A stretch of 49,497 nt of DNA, taken from positions 1-49,497 of the forward strand of contig NZ_JZEX01000109.1 of the NCBI RefSeq assembly GCF_000969415.1, written 5' to 3'. The position numbers and the translations under genes are program-made. Shown here piece by piece: positions 39,540-48,408 of the stretch (its first letter is position 1; each line of letters opens with the position of its first letter). The notes beneath the pieces were generated by a model, which worked only from the letters and a program-made list of their open reading frames with translations, searched no databases and was not told the origin of the DNA. This DNA is from Devosia geojensis. GTDB lineage: Bacteria > Pseudomonadota > Alphaproteobacteria > Rhizobiales > Devosiaceae.

Positions 39540-41987
39540 ATGCAGCAGAAACTCGTCGTCATCGGCGCCGGCATGGCCTCGGGGCGCGTGCTCGAGCACC
39601 TCTTCGAAGCCAACCCGCAAGCCTTCGACGTCACCCTCTTCGGCTCGGAGCAGCGCGGCAACTACAACCGCATCATGCTCTCGCCGGTCCTTGCGGGTGA
39701 GAAGACCTACGAGCAGATCGTCACCCACGACGCGGACTGGTACGCGGCCAACGGCGTCGTGACCCGCTTCGGCGAGACGATTACGGCCATCGACCGCAAG
39801 GCCAAGGTCGTGCTCTCGCGCAACGGCGAGACGCCCTACGACAAGCTGGTCATCGCCACCGGCTCGGCGCCGTTCATCATCCCCGTCGCCGGCAAGGAGC
39901 TGCCGGGCGTGATGGCCTTCCGCGACCTCGACGACGTCGAAAGGATGGTCGCGGCGGCGCAAAAGCCCGACGCCCGGGCGGTCGTCATCGGCGGCGGGCT
40001 CCTCGGCCTCGAGGCGGCGGCAGCGCTGCGGCTGCGCGGCATGGAGGTGGTGGTCCTGCACCTCATGGGGCACCTTATGGAGCGCCAGCTCGATCCGGCC
40101 GCCGGATACCTCCTGCAGAAGGAGCTCGAAGGGCGCGGCATCAGGATCCACACCAAGGCGCAGACCAAGGCCATCCTCGGCAACGATCGCGTCGAGGCGG
40201 TCTCGCTCGACGACGGCACGGTCTACCCTGCCGACATCGTCGTCATGGCCGTCGGCATCCGGCCGGAGACGCGCATCGCGACGGACGCGGGCCTCCACGT
40301 CGAGCGCGGCATCGTCGTTTCCGACCAGATGATCACGTCGGACCCCGATATCCTGGCCGTCGGCGAGTGCGTCGAGCACGAGCGCACCGTCTATGGGCTC
40401 GTCGCCCCGCTCTACGACATGGCCAAGGTCGCGGCCAAGACCCTCGTCAAGGAGGACGCCGCCTTCCGCCCGGTCAAGACCGCGACCCAGCTCAAGGTCA
40501 CCGGCGTCTCGCTCTATTCGGCTGGCGACTTCGCCGAGGCCGAGGATCGCGAGGAGATCGTGCTGCGCGACGCGTCCTCGGGCGTCTACAAGCGCCTCGT
40601 CCTCAAGGAGGACAAGATCATCGGCGCCGTCCTCTACGGTGAGACCGGCGACGGCCCGTGGTTCTTCGATATGCTGCGCCGTGGTACCGACACGCGCGAG
40701 ATGCGAGATACCCTGATCTTCGGCCAGGCCTACCAGGGGGGCGCCCCCCTGGACCCTACGGCGGCCGTTGCAGCATTGCCCGATGAGGCAGAGATCTGCG
40801 GCTGCAACGGCGTCTGCAAGGGCAAGATCACCTCGACCATAACGGGGAAGGGCCTGACCACCCTCGATGGCGTGCGGGCCCATACCAAAGCCTCGGCCTC
40901 GTGCGGCTCGTGCACGCATCTCGTCGAGCAGTTGATGGCGCTGACGCTCGGCGACAGCTACAACCCGGCCGCCGTCCAGCCCATGTGTTCCTGCACGGAC
41001 CTCGGCCATGACGACGTGCGGCGCCTGATCGTCGCCAAGGAGCTGAAGTCCATCCCTGCCGTGATGCAGGAACTGGAGTGGAAGACCTCCTGCGGCTGCG
41101 CCAAATGCCGGCCGGCGCTCAACTATTATCTCGTCGCCACCTGGCCGGGCGAATACGAGGATGACGGCCAAAGCCGCTTCATCAACGAGCGCGTCCACGC
41201 CAACATCCAGAAGGACGGCACCTATTCTGTCGTTCCGCGCATGTGGGGTGGCATGACCAACCCCAAGGAACTGCGCGCCATCGCCGATGTCGCCGACAAG
41301 TTCGCCATCCCGGCGATCAAGGTCACCGGCGGCCAGCGCATCGATCTCCTCGGCGTCAAGAAGGAGGACCTGCCCGGCGTCTGGGCCGACCTCAACTCGG
41401 CCGGCATGGTCTCGGGCGCCGCCTACGCCAAGGGCCTGCGCACCGTCAAGACCTGCGTCGGGTCCGACTGGTGCCGCTTCGGCACGCAGGATTCGACCGG
41501 CCTCGGCATCCGCATCGAGAAATTCATGTGGGGCTCGTGGACGCCGGCCAAGGTCAAGATGGCGGTCTCGGGTTGCCCGCGCAACTGCGCGGAAGCCACC
41601 TGCAAGGACGTCGGGGTCGTCTGCGTCGATAGTGGCTACGAGATCCACTTCGCTGGCGCCGCGGGCCTCGACATCAAGGGCACCGAAGTCCTCTGCCACG
41701 CCAAGACCGAGGACGAGGCGCTCGAGATCATCGTCGCCCTGACGCAGCTCTACCGCGAGCAGGCACGGTACCTCGAGCGCATCTACAAATGGGCCAAGCG
41801 CGTCGGCACCGCCTCGATCAAGGCCAACATCGTCGACGACCTCGACAAGCGCCGCCACTACTTCGAGCGCTTCACCTATTCGCAGAAGTTCGCCCAGGTC
41901 GACCCGTGGGAAGAGCGCGTCAACGGCAAGGACGCCCACGAGTTCGCCGCCATGGCCGAGTTCGGCCTGCCGGTGGCGGCGGAGTGA
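39540..41987 (+). CDS. nirB: Assimilatory nitrite reductase, large subunit
   Basis: This 815-residue protein reduces nitrite to ammonium with NAD(P)H. In order: an FAD/NAD-binding domain (VVIGAGMASGRVLEHL, then VVIGGGLLGLEAA), two BFD-like [2Fe-2S] segments (CGCNGVCKGKI near residue 419, MCSCTDLGHDDV near residue 482), a ferredoxin-like sirohaem domain, and the sirohaem/[4Fe-4S] ligands CVGSDWC (near 638) and CPRNC (near 679). It is cytoplasmic and complete. The ATG at 39540 follows GGGAGACC. A long repeat separates it from nirD. Confidence 0.95.
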   Translation: MQQKLVVIGAGMASGRVLEHLFEANPQAFDVTLFGSEQRGNYNRIMLSPVLAGEKTYEQIVTHDADWYAANGVVTRFGETITAIDRKAKVVLSRNGETPYDKLVIATGSAPFIIPVAGKELPGVMAFRDLDDVERMVAAAQKPDARAVVIGGGLLGLEAAAALRLRGMEVVVLHLMGHLMERQLDPAAGYLLQKELEGRGIRIHTKAQTKAILGNDRVEAVSLDDGTVYPADIVVMAVGIRPETRIATDAGLHVERGIVVSDQMITSDPDILAVGECVEHERTVYGLVAPLYDMAKVAAKTLVKEDAAFRPVKTATQLKVTGVSLYSAGDFAEAEDREEIVLRDASSGVYKRLVLKEDKIIGAVLYGETGDGPWFFDMLRRGTDTREMRDTLIFGQAYQGGAPLDPTAAVAALPDEAEICGCNGVCKGKITSTITGKGLTTLDGVRAHTKASASCGSCTHLVEQLMALTLGDSYNPAAVQPMCSCTDLGHDDVRRLIVAKELKSIPAVMQELEWKTSCGCAKCRPALNYYLVATWPGEYEDDGQSRFINERVHANIQKDGTYSVVPRMWGGMTNPKELRAIADVADKFAIPAIKVTGGQRIDLLGVKKEDLPGVWADLNSAGMVSGAAYAKGLRTVKTCVGSDWCRFGTQDSTGLGIRIEKFMWGSWTPAKVKMAVSGCPRNCAEATCKDVGVVCVDSGYEIHFAGAAGLDIKGTEVLCHAKTEDEALEIIVALTQLYREQARYLERIYKWAKRVGTASIKANIVDDLDKRRHYFERFTYSQKFAQVDPWEERVNGKDAHEFAAMAEFGLPVAAE

Positions 41988-42048
41988 TGGGGATGGGTTT
42001 CTTCCCCCTTCGCGCCTCATTGAGCACCTCGCTCCCCCTTTCCCAGGC

Positions 42049-42181
42049 TGTCATCCCGGCGAAAGCCGGGACCCAGTACACACGGAACAACCGGTTCATG
42101 CCGGAGACGCGTCGTTCCAGCCTTCCCGACACGAAACTCGAGCCTAGCGCATACTGGGTCCCGGCTTTCGCCGGGATGACA
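42049..42181. repeat. Interspersed palindromic repeat, family C (copy between nirB and nirD)
   Basis: Two 30-base arms (42049-42078 and 42152-42181) are exact reverse complements; they begin TGTCATCCCGGCG and end at CCCAGTA. 73 bases of loop lie between. The same element sits inside cysG at 45653. It fills most of the 256-base gap between two cotranscribed genes. Confidence 0.92.
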
Positions 42182-42243
42182 TCGGGGGTGGTGTGGGATC
42201 GAGGCCTGGAATTGCCGACGCACCACGACGAGGATTCCCAACC

Positions 42244-42576
42244 ATGACCAACTGGATCGAAATCGGCCGCGTCACCGACATCCCCCAGCGCGGGGCGCGC
42301 TGCGTCAATACGCCGGCGGGCAAGATCGCGGTGTTCCGCACCGCCGACAACCACATCTACGCCATCGAGAACCGCTGTCCCCACAAGGGCGGACCGCTCG
42401 CTGAAGGCATCGTCCATGGTGCCTCGGTCACCTGCCCGCTGCATAACTGGGTGTTCGACCTTGCGAGCGGCGAGGCGCAGGGGGCCGACGAGGGGCAGGT
42501 CAGGACCTTCCCCATCGACGTCGTCGATGGGCGCATCTTCATGGCACCCGAGGTGATGATGGAGGCGGCCGAGTAG
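42244..42576 (+). CDS. nirD: Assimilatory nitrite reductase, small subunit
   Basis: This 110-residue Rieske-like protein partners NirB. Unlike many NirD proteins it retains the full [2Fe-2S] ligand pattern: C-x-H in RCPHKGGPL and C-x-x-H in TCPLHNWVFDL. It should shuttle or support electrons to the sirohaem. It is cytoplasmic. The ATG at 42244 has a weak AGGATTCCCAACC leader. A family D repeat follows its stop. Confidence 0.92.
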   Translation: MTNWIEIGRVTDIPQRGARCVNTPAGKIAVFRTADNHIYAIENRCPHKGGPLAEGIVHGASVTCPLHNWVFDLASGEAQGADEGQVRTFPIDVVDGRIFMAPEVMMEAAE

Positions 42577-42589
42577 GCGATGGCTCATC

Positions 42590-42755
42590 GCCCCCTCATC
42601 CGCCCCTTCGGGCACCTTCTCCCACGAGGAGAGAAGGGAGGCGGCTCTCTCCAGGTATCGGGAAGGACAAGGTTTTGAATCAGCGCCAACAATGGGCCAC
42701 CCCTCCCTTCTCCCCTCGTGGGAGAAGGTGGCGCGTAGCGCCGGATGAGGGGGGC
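42590..42755. repeat. Interspersed palindromic repeat, family D (between nirD and nasA)
   Basis: The outer arms GCCCCCTCATCCG (42590-42602) and CGGATGAGGGGGGC (42742-42755) are inverted. Inner arms CCTTCTCCCACGAGGAGAG and CTCCCCTCGTGGGAGAAGG also pair. It lies in the 208-base gap between two genes of one operon. Confidence 0.8.
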
Positions 42756-42784
42756 AGCGCTCTCCGTTGGCAGGGGACCCGCGC

Positions 42785-45430
42785 ATGACCGTCGTCGCCC
42801 AGCCCACGCCAATCCGCACCACCTGCCCCTATTGCGGGGTCGGCTGCGGCGTGCTCGCGATGCCCCGGCCCGACGGCACCGTCGCCATCGCCGGCGACCC
42901 CGGGCATCCGGCCAATCTCGGGCGGCTGTGCTCCAAGGGCTCGGCGCTCGGCGAAACGCTCTCCCTCGACGGGCGCCTGCTCTATCCGGAAATCCATGGG
43001 AACCGCACAAGCTGGGACGAAGCGCTCGACCTCGTTGCGACGACCTTCAAGAAGACCATCGCCGAGCACGGCCCGGATTCGGTCGCCATCTATGGCTCCG
43101 GCCAGCTGCTGACCGAGGATTACTACGTCGCCAACAAGCTGATGAAGGGCTTCATCGGCTCGGCCAACATCGATACCAATTCGCGCCTCTGCATGGCCTC
43201 GTCCGTCGCCGGCCACAAACGCGCCTTCGGCTCGGATACGGTCCCGGGCAACTATGCCGACCTCGAGCTTGCCGACCTCGTCGTGCTCGTCGGCTCGAAC
43301 CTCGCCTGGTGCCACCCGGTCATCTACCAGCGCCTCGCCGCCGCCAAGGCCGAACGGCCGCAAATGCGCGTCGTCCTCGTCGATCCACGCCGCACCATGA
43401 CGGCCGACATCGCCGACCTCCACCTGCCCGTGCGCGCCGACGGCGATGCCGCCCTCTTCGTCGGCCTCCTCAACGCGCTTTCCCGCCGGGGCGTCATAGA
43501 CCGGGATTATGTCGGCGAGCACACCATCGGCTTCGAGGCCGCCGAGCTGCTCGCCGAGGACTGGAACATCGCCCGCGTTGCCGAGGCGACCGGCGTCCCC
43601 GCCGCCGACCTCGAAGCCTTCTACGAGCTCTTCGCCACGACGCAGAAGGTCGTCACCGTCTATTCGCAGGGCGTCAACCAGTCGGCCTCGGGCACCGACA
43701 AGGTCAACGCCATCATCAACTGCCACCTGGCCACCGGCCGCATCGGGCGGCCGGGCATGGGGCCGTTCTCGGTCACCGGCCAGCCCAACGCCATGGGCGG
43801 GCGCGAGGTCGGGGGGCTCGCCAACATGCTCGCCGCCCACATGGATTTCGATGAAGCCAGCATCGAGCGCGTCTCGCGCTTCTGGGGCAGCAGCACCGTC
43901 GCCGCAAGGCCCGGCCTGAAGGCCGTCGACCTCTTCCGCGCCATCGCCGACGGACGCATCAAGGCCGTCTGGATCATGGCGACCAACCCGGTCGACAGCC
44001 TGCCCGAAGCGGACGCCGCCCGCGCGGCCTTGCGCGCCTGCCCCTTCGTCGTTGTCTCCGACATGTCGGCGAGGACCGACACCGTCGCCGAAGCGCATGT
44101 GCGCCTGCCCGCCGCCGGCTGGGGCGAGAAGGATGGCACCGTCACCAATTCCGAGCGCCGCATCTCGCGCCAGCGCCCGTTCCTTGCGCTACCCGGCGAA
44201 GCCAGGCCCGACTGGTGGATCGTCTCGCAGGTGGCCCGCCGCATGGGCTTTGCCCATGCCTTTTCCTATTTCACCCCGGCGCAGATCTTTGCCGAGCACG
44301 TCGCGCTCTCGGCGTTCGAGAACGAAGGGCAACGCGACTTCGACCTTTCCGGCCTCACCGGCACCGACTACGAGGCGATGGCCCCGGTGCAATGGCCCGT
44401 GCGCAAGCCCCGCAAGGGTGCCGAGCGCATGTTCGGCGACGCGCGCTACTTCACGCCGGACGGCAAGGCGCGGTTCGTGCCCATCCAGCCGCCCCCGCCG
44501 ATCTCGCCGGCGCCGGGCCAGTTCGTCCTCAACACCGGGCGCGTGCGCGACCATTGGCACACCATGACGCGCACCGGCAAAGCCGCGCGCCTTTCCGCCC
44601 ACATCGCCGAGCCCTTCGTCGAGATCCACCCGGCCGACGCCGAGGCACTCTCCATCCGTCGTACCAGCCTCGTGCGCCTGGAGAACCGCCACGGCTGCGC
44701 GGTGTTGCGCGCCCTCGTCAGCGAGCGGGCCCAGCGCGGGCACGTGTTCGCGCCCATGCACTGGACCGACCAGTTCGCCTCGAGCGCGCGCATCGATACG
44801 CTGGTGACCGCCAAGACCGACCCGGTCTCCGGCCAGCCGGCCTTGAAGATGGCCCGCGTGACACTGACGCCGTTCCATACCCGCATCTACGGCTTCTTCG
44901 TTTCCCGCAATCGCCCGCGGCTCATCTGCGACTACTGGGCCATCGCCGAGGCGCCGGGGGGCCTGCGCGGCGAGCTTGCCTGGACCGAGGAGCCTTCCGA
45001 CTGGGACAAGGCCGTGCGCTTGAGCTTCGGCGTGCCCGAAGACGCATCGCTCACCACCCTCTTCGACAAGACCTCCGGCCGGCGCGTCTATGTTTGCGTC
45101 GAGAACGGGCGGCTCGGCTTTGCGCTCTTCCTCTCGCCCGATCCGGTGCTCGTCTCGCGACAGTGGGTGGTTTCGCAGCTCGAGGCCGAGGCGGTCGCGG
45201 CCGCAGCGCTCCTTGCCGGCCGGCCCGGCGCCGACATGCCCGACCAGGGCGCGATCGTCTGCTCGTGCATGGGGGTCGGGGTCAACACCATCGCCGATGC
45301 CGTTACGCGGTCCAGGTGCACGAGCGTGGAGGCGGTCGGAGCCCTCACCAAGGCCGGCACCAATTGCGGCTCCTGCCGCGCCGAAATCCGGGGAATCATC
45401 GATGCGCATCGTCTCGCGGCAGCCGAATAG
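42785..45430 (+). CDS. nasA: Assimilatory nitrate reductase, catalytic subunit
   Basis: This 881-residue molybdopterin enzyme reduces nitrate to nitrite. The N-terminal [4Fe-4S] ligands are Cys14, Cys17, Cys21 and Cys49 (CPYCGVGC ... RLCSKG). The molybdopterin domains include NSRLCMASSVAGHK (molybdenum cysteine) and GTVTNSERRISRQR. The C terminus carries an extra BFD-like [2Fe-2S] domain (CSCMGVGVNTIADAV ... TNCGSCRAEI), as in Klebsiella-type NasA. No Tat signal is present, so it is cytoplasmic. The ATG at 42785 has GGGGA upstream. No separate NasB reductase is nearby; electrons may come from NirB-like or ferredoxin donors. Confidence 0.95.
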   Translation: MTVVAQPTPIRTTCPYCGVGCGVLAMPRPDGTVAIAGDPGHPANLGRLCSKGSALGETLSLDGRLLYPEIHGNRTSWDEALDLVATTFKKTIAEHGPDSVAIYGSGQLLTEDYYVANKLMKGFIGSANIDTNSRLCMASSVAGHKRAFGSDTVPGNYADLELADLVVLVGSNLAWCHPVIYQRLAAAKAERPQMRVVLVDPRRTMTADIADLHLPVRADGDAALFVGLLNALSRRGVIDRDYVGEHTIGFEAAELLAEDWNIARVAEATGVPAADLEAFYELFATTQKVVTVYSQGVNQSASGTDKVNAIINCHLATGRIGRPGMGPFSVTGQPNAMGGREVGGLANMLAAHMDFDEASIERVSRFWGSSTVAARPGLKAVDLFRAIADGRIKAVWIMATNPVDSLPEADAARAALRACPFVVVSDMSARTDTVAEAHVRLPAAGWGEKDGTVTNSERRISRQRPFLALPGEARPDWWIVSQVARRMGFAHAFSYFTPAQIFAEHVALSAFENEGQRDFDLSGLTGTDYEAMAPVQWPVRKPRKGAERMFGDARYFTPDGKARFVPIQPPPPISPAPGQFVLNTGRVRDHWHTMTRTGKAARLSAHIAEPFVEIHPADAEALSIRRTSLVRLENRHGCAVLRALVSERAQRGHVFAPMHWTDQFASSARIDTLVTAKTDPVSGQPALKMARVTLTPFHTRIYGFFVSRNRPRLICDYWAIAEAPGGLRGELAWTEEPSDWDKAVRLSFGVPEDASLTTLFDKTSGRRVYVCVENGRLGFALFLSPDPVLVSRQWVVSQLEAEAVAAAALLAGRPGADMPDQGAIVCSCMGVGVNTIADAVTRSRCTSVEAVGALTKAGTNCGSCRAEIRGIIDAHRLAAAE

Positions 45431-46796
45431 GTCCGTTCCCGAACGCATGGGGGCGCTCGCGTGCCTGCCCGTGTTCTTCACGCTCACCGGCCAACGCGCC
45501 GTCATCATCGGCGGCGGCGAACCGGCACGCTGGAAGGCGGAACTGCTGGCCGCCGCCGGGGCGCGGGTGGAGGTGTTCGCGCCGATGGAGGAGTGCTGCG
45601 AGGAGATGCTGGGGCTGGCTGCCATAACCCCAGTATGTCCGCACCCACCGGCTGTCATCCCGGCGAAAGCTGGGACCCAGTACAAGCCGGCCACGCAGTT
45701 CGAGCACGAGAATTCTCACATAAGCGATGCAAGCGACGCCCTACAGCAAGAGCCTTCCGCACGTCGTTTACTGGGTCCCGGCTTTCGCCGGGATGACATC
45801 GGGGAGGTGGCGAACACAGAGCACTGCCCCCTCCACAGCGCCCCCTTCCGAGGAGAGGTGAAGAGGGTTCCCGGGCTTGCACGCGAAGCACCTCCCCCTT
45901 GGGGGAGAGGTCGGCCCGAAGGGCCGGGTGAGGGGGCCTTCAACGCCAGCGCCGCCCTCGCCACCATCACCCTCATCCCCCGCCCCTGGACCGCCGCCGA
46001 CCTCACCGGCGCCGCCATCGCCGTCGCCGATATCGAGGACGAACGCGAAGCCCACGCCTTCGCCGCCGCCGCGCGGGAAGCGGGCGTGCCCTACAACGTC
46101 ATCGACAAGCCCGAGCTCTGCCAGTTCCAGTTCGGCGCCATCGTCAACCGCTCGCCGCTGGTCGTCGGCATCTCGACGGCCGGCGCCGCGCCGATCCTCG
46201 GGCAGACCGTGCGCCGGCGCATCGAAACGCTGCTGCCGCGCACGCTTGCCGCATGGGCCGACGCCGCGGCGAAAATCCGCGCCGAGGTCATGGCCCGCCT
46301 CGCCCCCGGCCCCGAGCGTCGCGCCTTCTGGGAGCGCTTCACCGACATGGCTTTCGGCGCCGCCCCCGAGGCCGACCCGCAATCGCTGATCTCGCGGATC
46401 GAGGCCGAAGCCCCCGCCGGGCGCGTCACCCTCGTCGGCGCCGGGCCTGGCGATGCGGAGCTCCTCACCATCAAGGCCGTGCGCGCCCTGCAATCGGCCG
46501 ACGTCATCCTCTTCGATGACCTCGTCTCCCCCGATATCCTCGAGCTCGCCCGCCGCGAGGCCAGGCGCCTCGCCGTCGACGCGCGGGGCGACATCGGCGT
46601 GACGGCGTCCGGCTTCGCCCGTCAGGGAAAGCACGTCCGGCTCGTCTGTGGGGATCCTCTCGCCGGCGAACGCGCCGGCCTGGAAATCGCCATGCTGGAA
46701 CGCCAGGGCCTTCCGGTCGAGGTGGTGCCGGGCGTCGCGGCTGCGCCGCGTGTTGTGGCCCGAAATCCCGGGAATAAGGTCGACGAATTCGCCTGA
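45402..46796 (+). CDS. cysG: Siroheme synthase with in-frame repeat insertions and shortened methyltransferase
   Basis: The N-terminal dehydrogenase/ferrochelatase part is visible: LPVFFTLTGQRAVIIGGGEP with the GGG nucleotide site (residues 37-39), DKPELCQFQFGAIVNRSPLVVGISTAG, and PERRAFWERF. Residues about 75-181 are not siroheme synthase: they are two palindromic repeats read in frame (AVIPAKAGTQY at 84-94 is typical). The C-terminal uroporphyrinogen methyltransferase starts normally (VTLVGAGPGDAELLTIKAVR) but ends after VEVVPGVAAAPRVV, with CGDPLAGERAG replacing GGDPxxFGRG. This half should be inactive. Start ATG 45402 (GGGGA upstream) overlaps nasA by 29 bases; 45447 is an alternative. 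Confidence 0.8.
   Translation: MRIVSRQPNRSVPERMGALACLPVFFTLTGQRAVIIGGGEPARWKAELLAAAGARVEVFAPMEECCEEMLGLAAITPVCPHPPAVIPAKAGTQYKPATQFEHENSHISDASDALQQEPSARRLLGPGFRRDDIGEVANTEHCPLHSAPFRGEVKRVPGLAREAPPPWGRGRPEGPGEGAFNASAALATITLIPRPWTAADLTGAAIAVADIEDEREAHAFAAAAREAGVPYNVIDKPELCQFQFGAIVNRSPLVVGISTAGAAPILGQTVRRRIETLLPRTLAAWADAAAKIRAEVMARLAPGPERRAFWERFTDMAFGAAPEADPQSLISRIEAEAPAGRVTLVGAGPGDAELLTIKAVRALQSADVILFDDLVSPDILELARREARRLAVDARGDIGVTASGFARQGKHVRLVCGDPLAGERAGLEIAMLERQGLPVEVVPGVAAAPRVVARNPGNKVDEFA
45653..45798. repeat. Interspersed palindromic repeat, family C (copy inside cysG)
   Basis: The arms 45653-45682 and 45769-45798 are near-perfect reverse complements and match the element at 42049 (one C-to-T change in the left arm). 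It lies within the cysG reading frame without a stop codon. Confidence 0.9.
45829..45940. repeat. Interspersed repeat, family B (copy inside cysG)
   Basis: It contains CACCTCCCCCTTGGGGGAGAG and ends CCGGGTGAGGGGGCCTT, as in the element at 24854. It is also read through in frame as part of CysG, directly following the family C copy. Confidence 0.85.
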
Positions 46797-46812
46797 GGAC
46801 GCGCCCTTGCGC

Positions 46813-46860
46813 CCCGGCTCCGGATGCGAAAGGATCATCCAATCGCAACGTCCGGAGCCG
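46813..46860 (+). promoter_or_regulatory. Hairpin covering the ribosome site of the lyase-like gene
   Basis: CCGGCTCCGGA (46813-46823) and TCCGGAGCCGG (46850-46860) form an 11-base-pair stem with a 26-base loop. The GGAG Shine-Dalgarno (46853-46856) of the next gene is inside the right arm, so the hairpin would hide it. Confidence 0.6.
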
Positions 46861-46863
46861 GAA

Positions 46864-48408
46864 TTGAACGCCGCCTTGCCCCACATCCGTCTCGAAGGAA
46901 AGCCGCTGAGCTTTGCCGATCTCACGCGCATCGGCACGCGCAAGGTCGCCATCACGGCCGACCCCGCCGCCCTCGCCCGGGTGGAGGCGGCGCGCGAGGT
47001 GGTGGAGGAGACGATCGCTTCGGGCCAGCCGGTCTACGGCACCACCACGGGTGTCGGCGCCATGAAGGACGTCGAATGGTCCGAGGAGGATCTCGAAACC
47101 TTCTCGCTGGGCCTTGTGCGCGCCCACCATTTCGGCACCGGCAGCCCCTTCCCCATCGAGGTGGTGCGCGGGGCGCTCGCCATCCGCATCAACATGGCGC
47201 TGACCGGCCGGGTCGGCTGCACGCCGGACCTGGTCGACACCTTCATGAAGCTTCTCTCGGCCGACCTCATTCCGGTGGTGCGGCGCACGGGCTCGATCGG
47301 TTGCGCCGATATCGGCCTCATGGGCCAGATCGGCGCCGTGCTGACCGGCGTCGGCGAGGCGATGTACGACGGCAGGCGCCTGCCCGCGATCGACGCGCTG
47401 CAGCAGGCGGGCCTTGCTCCATTCCGCCTCGCCCCCCGCGACAGCCTCGCCTCGGTCTCGACCAACGCCATCGGCTATGCCGCAGCCGCCCGCGCCATCC
47501 GCCAGGCCGCCGCCGCCGTGCGCACGCTGCTCGCCACTGGCCTCACCACCGCTGGCGCCCTCGGCGCCTCGCGCGACCCGTGGAAGGCCGTCGCCCATGT
47601 GGGCACAGAGCGCGAGGCGGGCATCGGCGCCTGGCTCTACTTCAACGCCATGGGCTGGGAGTGGCCCATCGGCACGCATGTGCAGGATCCGCTCTCCATC
47701 CGCATGATGAGCCAGGTGTTCGCCACAGCCTTCGAGAGCCTCGTCGTCGCCGGGCGCACCGTCGTGGCCGCGACGGGCCGGACCGACGACAACCCTGTCG
47801 TCGCCGGCGGCCAGGTCTTGACCTCGGGCGGGTCTCTGCCGCTCGACGTCACCGTTTTCCTGCAGACCGCGCAGCTGGCGCTGGCGCATGTGGCGCGCAA
47901 CTCGTTCAACCGCTGCGTGCTGCTCGGCAATGGCGGTCGGCGGAACCTGCCGGTCAATCTCGTCGCGCCCGGCGCCATCGCCACCGGTTTCGGCCCCATC
48001 ATCAAGCTCGCCGGTGAGTTGTTCGTGCGCGTCCTCACCTTGTCGAACGCCATCTCCGCCCAGTCGCTGGTCGTCGCCAACGGGCTCGAGGACGAGGCGG
48101 CGTTCCTGCCGCTCGTCGTCGAGCGCTTCGAGCGACAGGTCGGCGCGCTGCGACGCCTTGCGGCGCTCGAAGGATTGCTTTCGGCTCAGGCGATGGACCT
48201 TTCGGAGGACCGGCCGGGCAACGTGCCGGGCATGATCTACGATCTCGTGCGCCGCCACGCCGCCTTCTACCGGGAGGATCGCCCGCTCTCGGCCGAGGTC
48301 GAGGCGATCGAGGAGGCTCTCGCCTCCGATGCCTTCATGGGTGAACTGATTTCCCATTCCGCCATCATGGAGCTGGACGAGTATTTCGCTTTGGGTCCCG
48401 TGGATTAG
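46864..48408 (+). CDS. Aromatic amino acid lyase-like protein lacking the MIO tripeptide
   Basis: This 514-residue protein follows the histidine/phenylalanine ammonia-lyase fold along its whole length: PVYGTTTGVGAM (Tyr58), GSIGCADIG (143-151), QDPLSIRMMSQVF, and TDDNPVV. In true lyases the motif is GS-x-GASGD, where Ala-Ser-Gly cyclises to the MIO cofactor; here these residues are Cys147-Ala148-Asp149, so the cofactor should not form. It may be a different enzyme of the superfamily or non-catalytic. The start is TTG at 46864 (GGAG seven bases upstream); no ATG fits before HIRLEGKPL. Confidence 0.82.
   Translation: MNAALPHIRLEGKPLSFADLTRIGTRKVAITADPAALARVEAAREVVEETIASGQPVYGTTTGVGAMKDVEWSEEDLETFSLGLVRAHHFGTGSPFPIEVVRGALAIRINMALTGRVGCTPDLVDTFMKLLSADLIPVVRRTGSIGCADIGLMGQIGAVLTGVGEAMYDGRRLPAIDALQQAGLAPFRLAPRDSLASVSTNAIGYAAAARAIRQAAAAVRTLLATGLTTAGALGASRDPWKAVAHVGTEREAGIGAWLYFNAMGWEWPIGTHVQDPLSIRMMSQVFATAFESLVVAGRTVVAATGRTDDNPVVAGGQVLTSGGSLPLDVTVFLQTAQLALAHVARNSFNRCVLLGNGGRRNLPVNLVAPGAIATGFGPIIKLAGELFVRVLTLSNAISAQSLVVANGLEDEAAFLPLVVERFERQVGALRRLAALEGLLSAQAMDLSEDRPGNVPGMIYDLVRRHAAFYREDRPLSAEVEAIEEALASDAFMGELISHSAIMELDEYFALGPVD

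Noticed and set aside
39303..42020. Very long open frame (about 900 codons) on the minus strand opposite nirB
   Set aside because: It is the antisense of a clearly coding, high-GC gene; the translation is rich in Asp, Arg, Gly and Ala without any domain. Similar long antisense frames lie opposite nasA, the lyase-like gene, ptrB and mnhA and were left out for the same reason.
42049..42181. Intrinsic terminator between nirB and nirD
   Set aside because: The 30-base arms form a strong hairpin, but the loop is long, no T-run follows, and nirD must be cotranscribed with nirB; it is treated as a repeat element.
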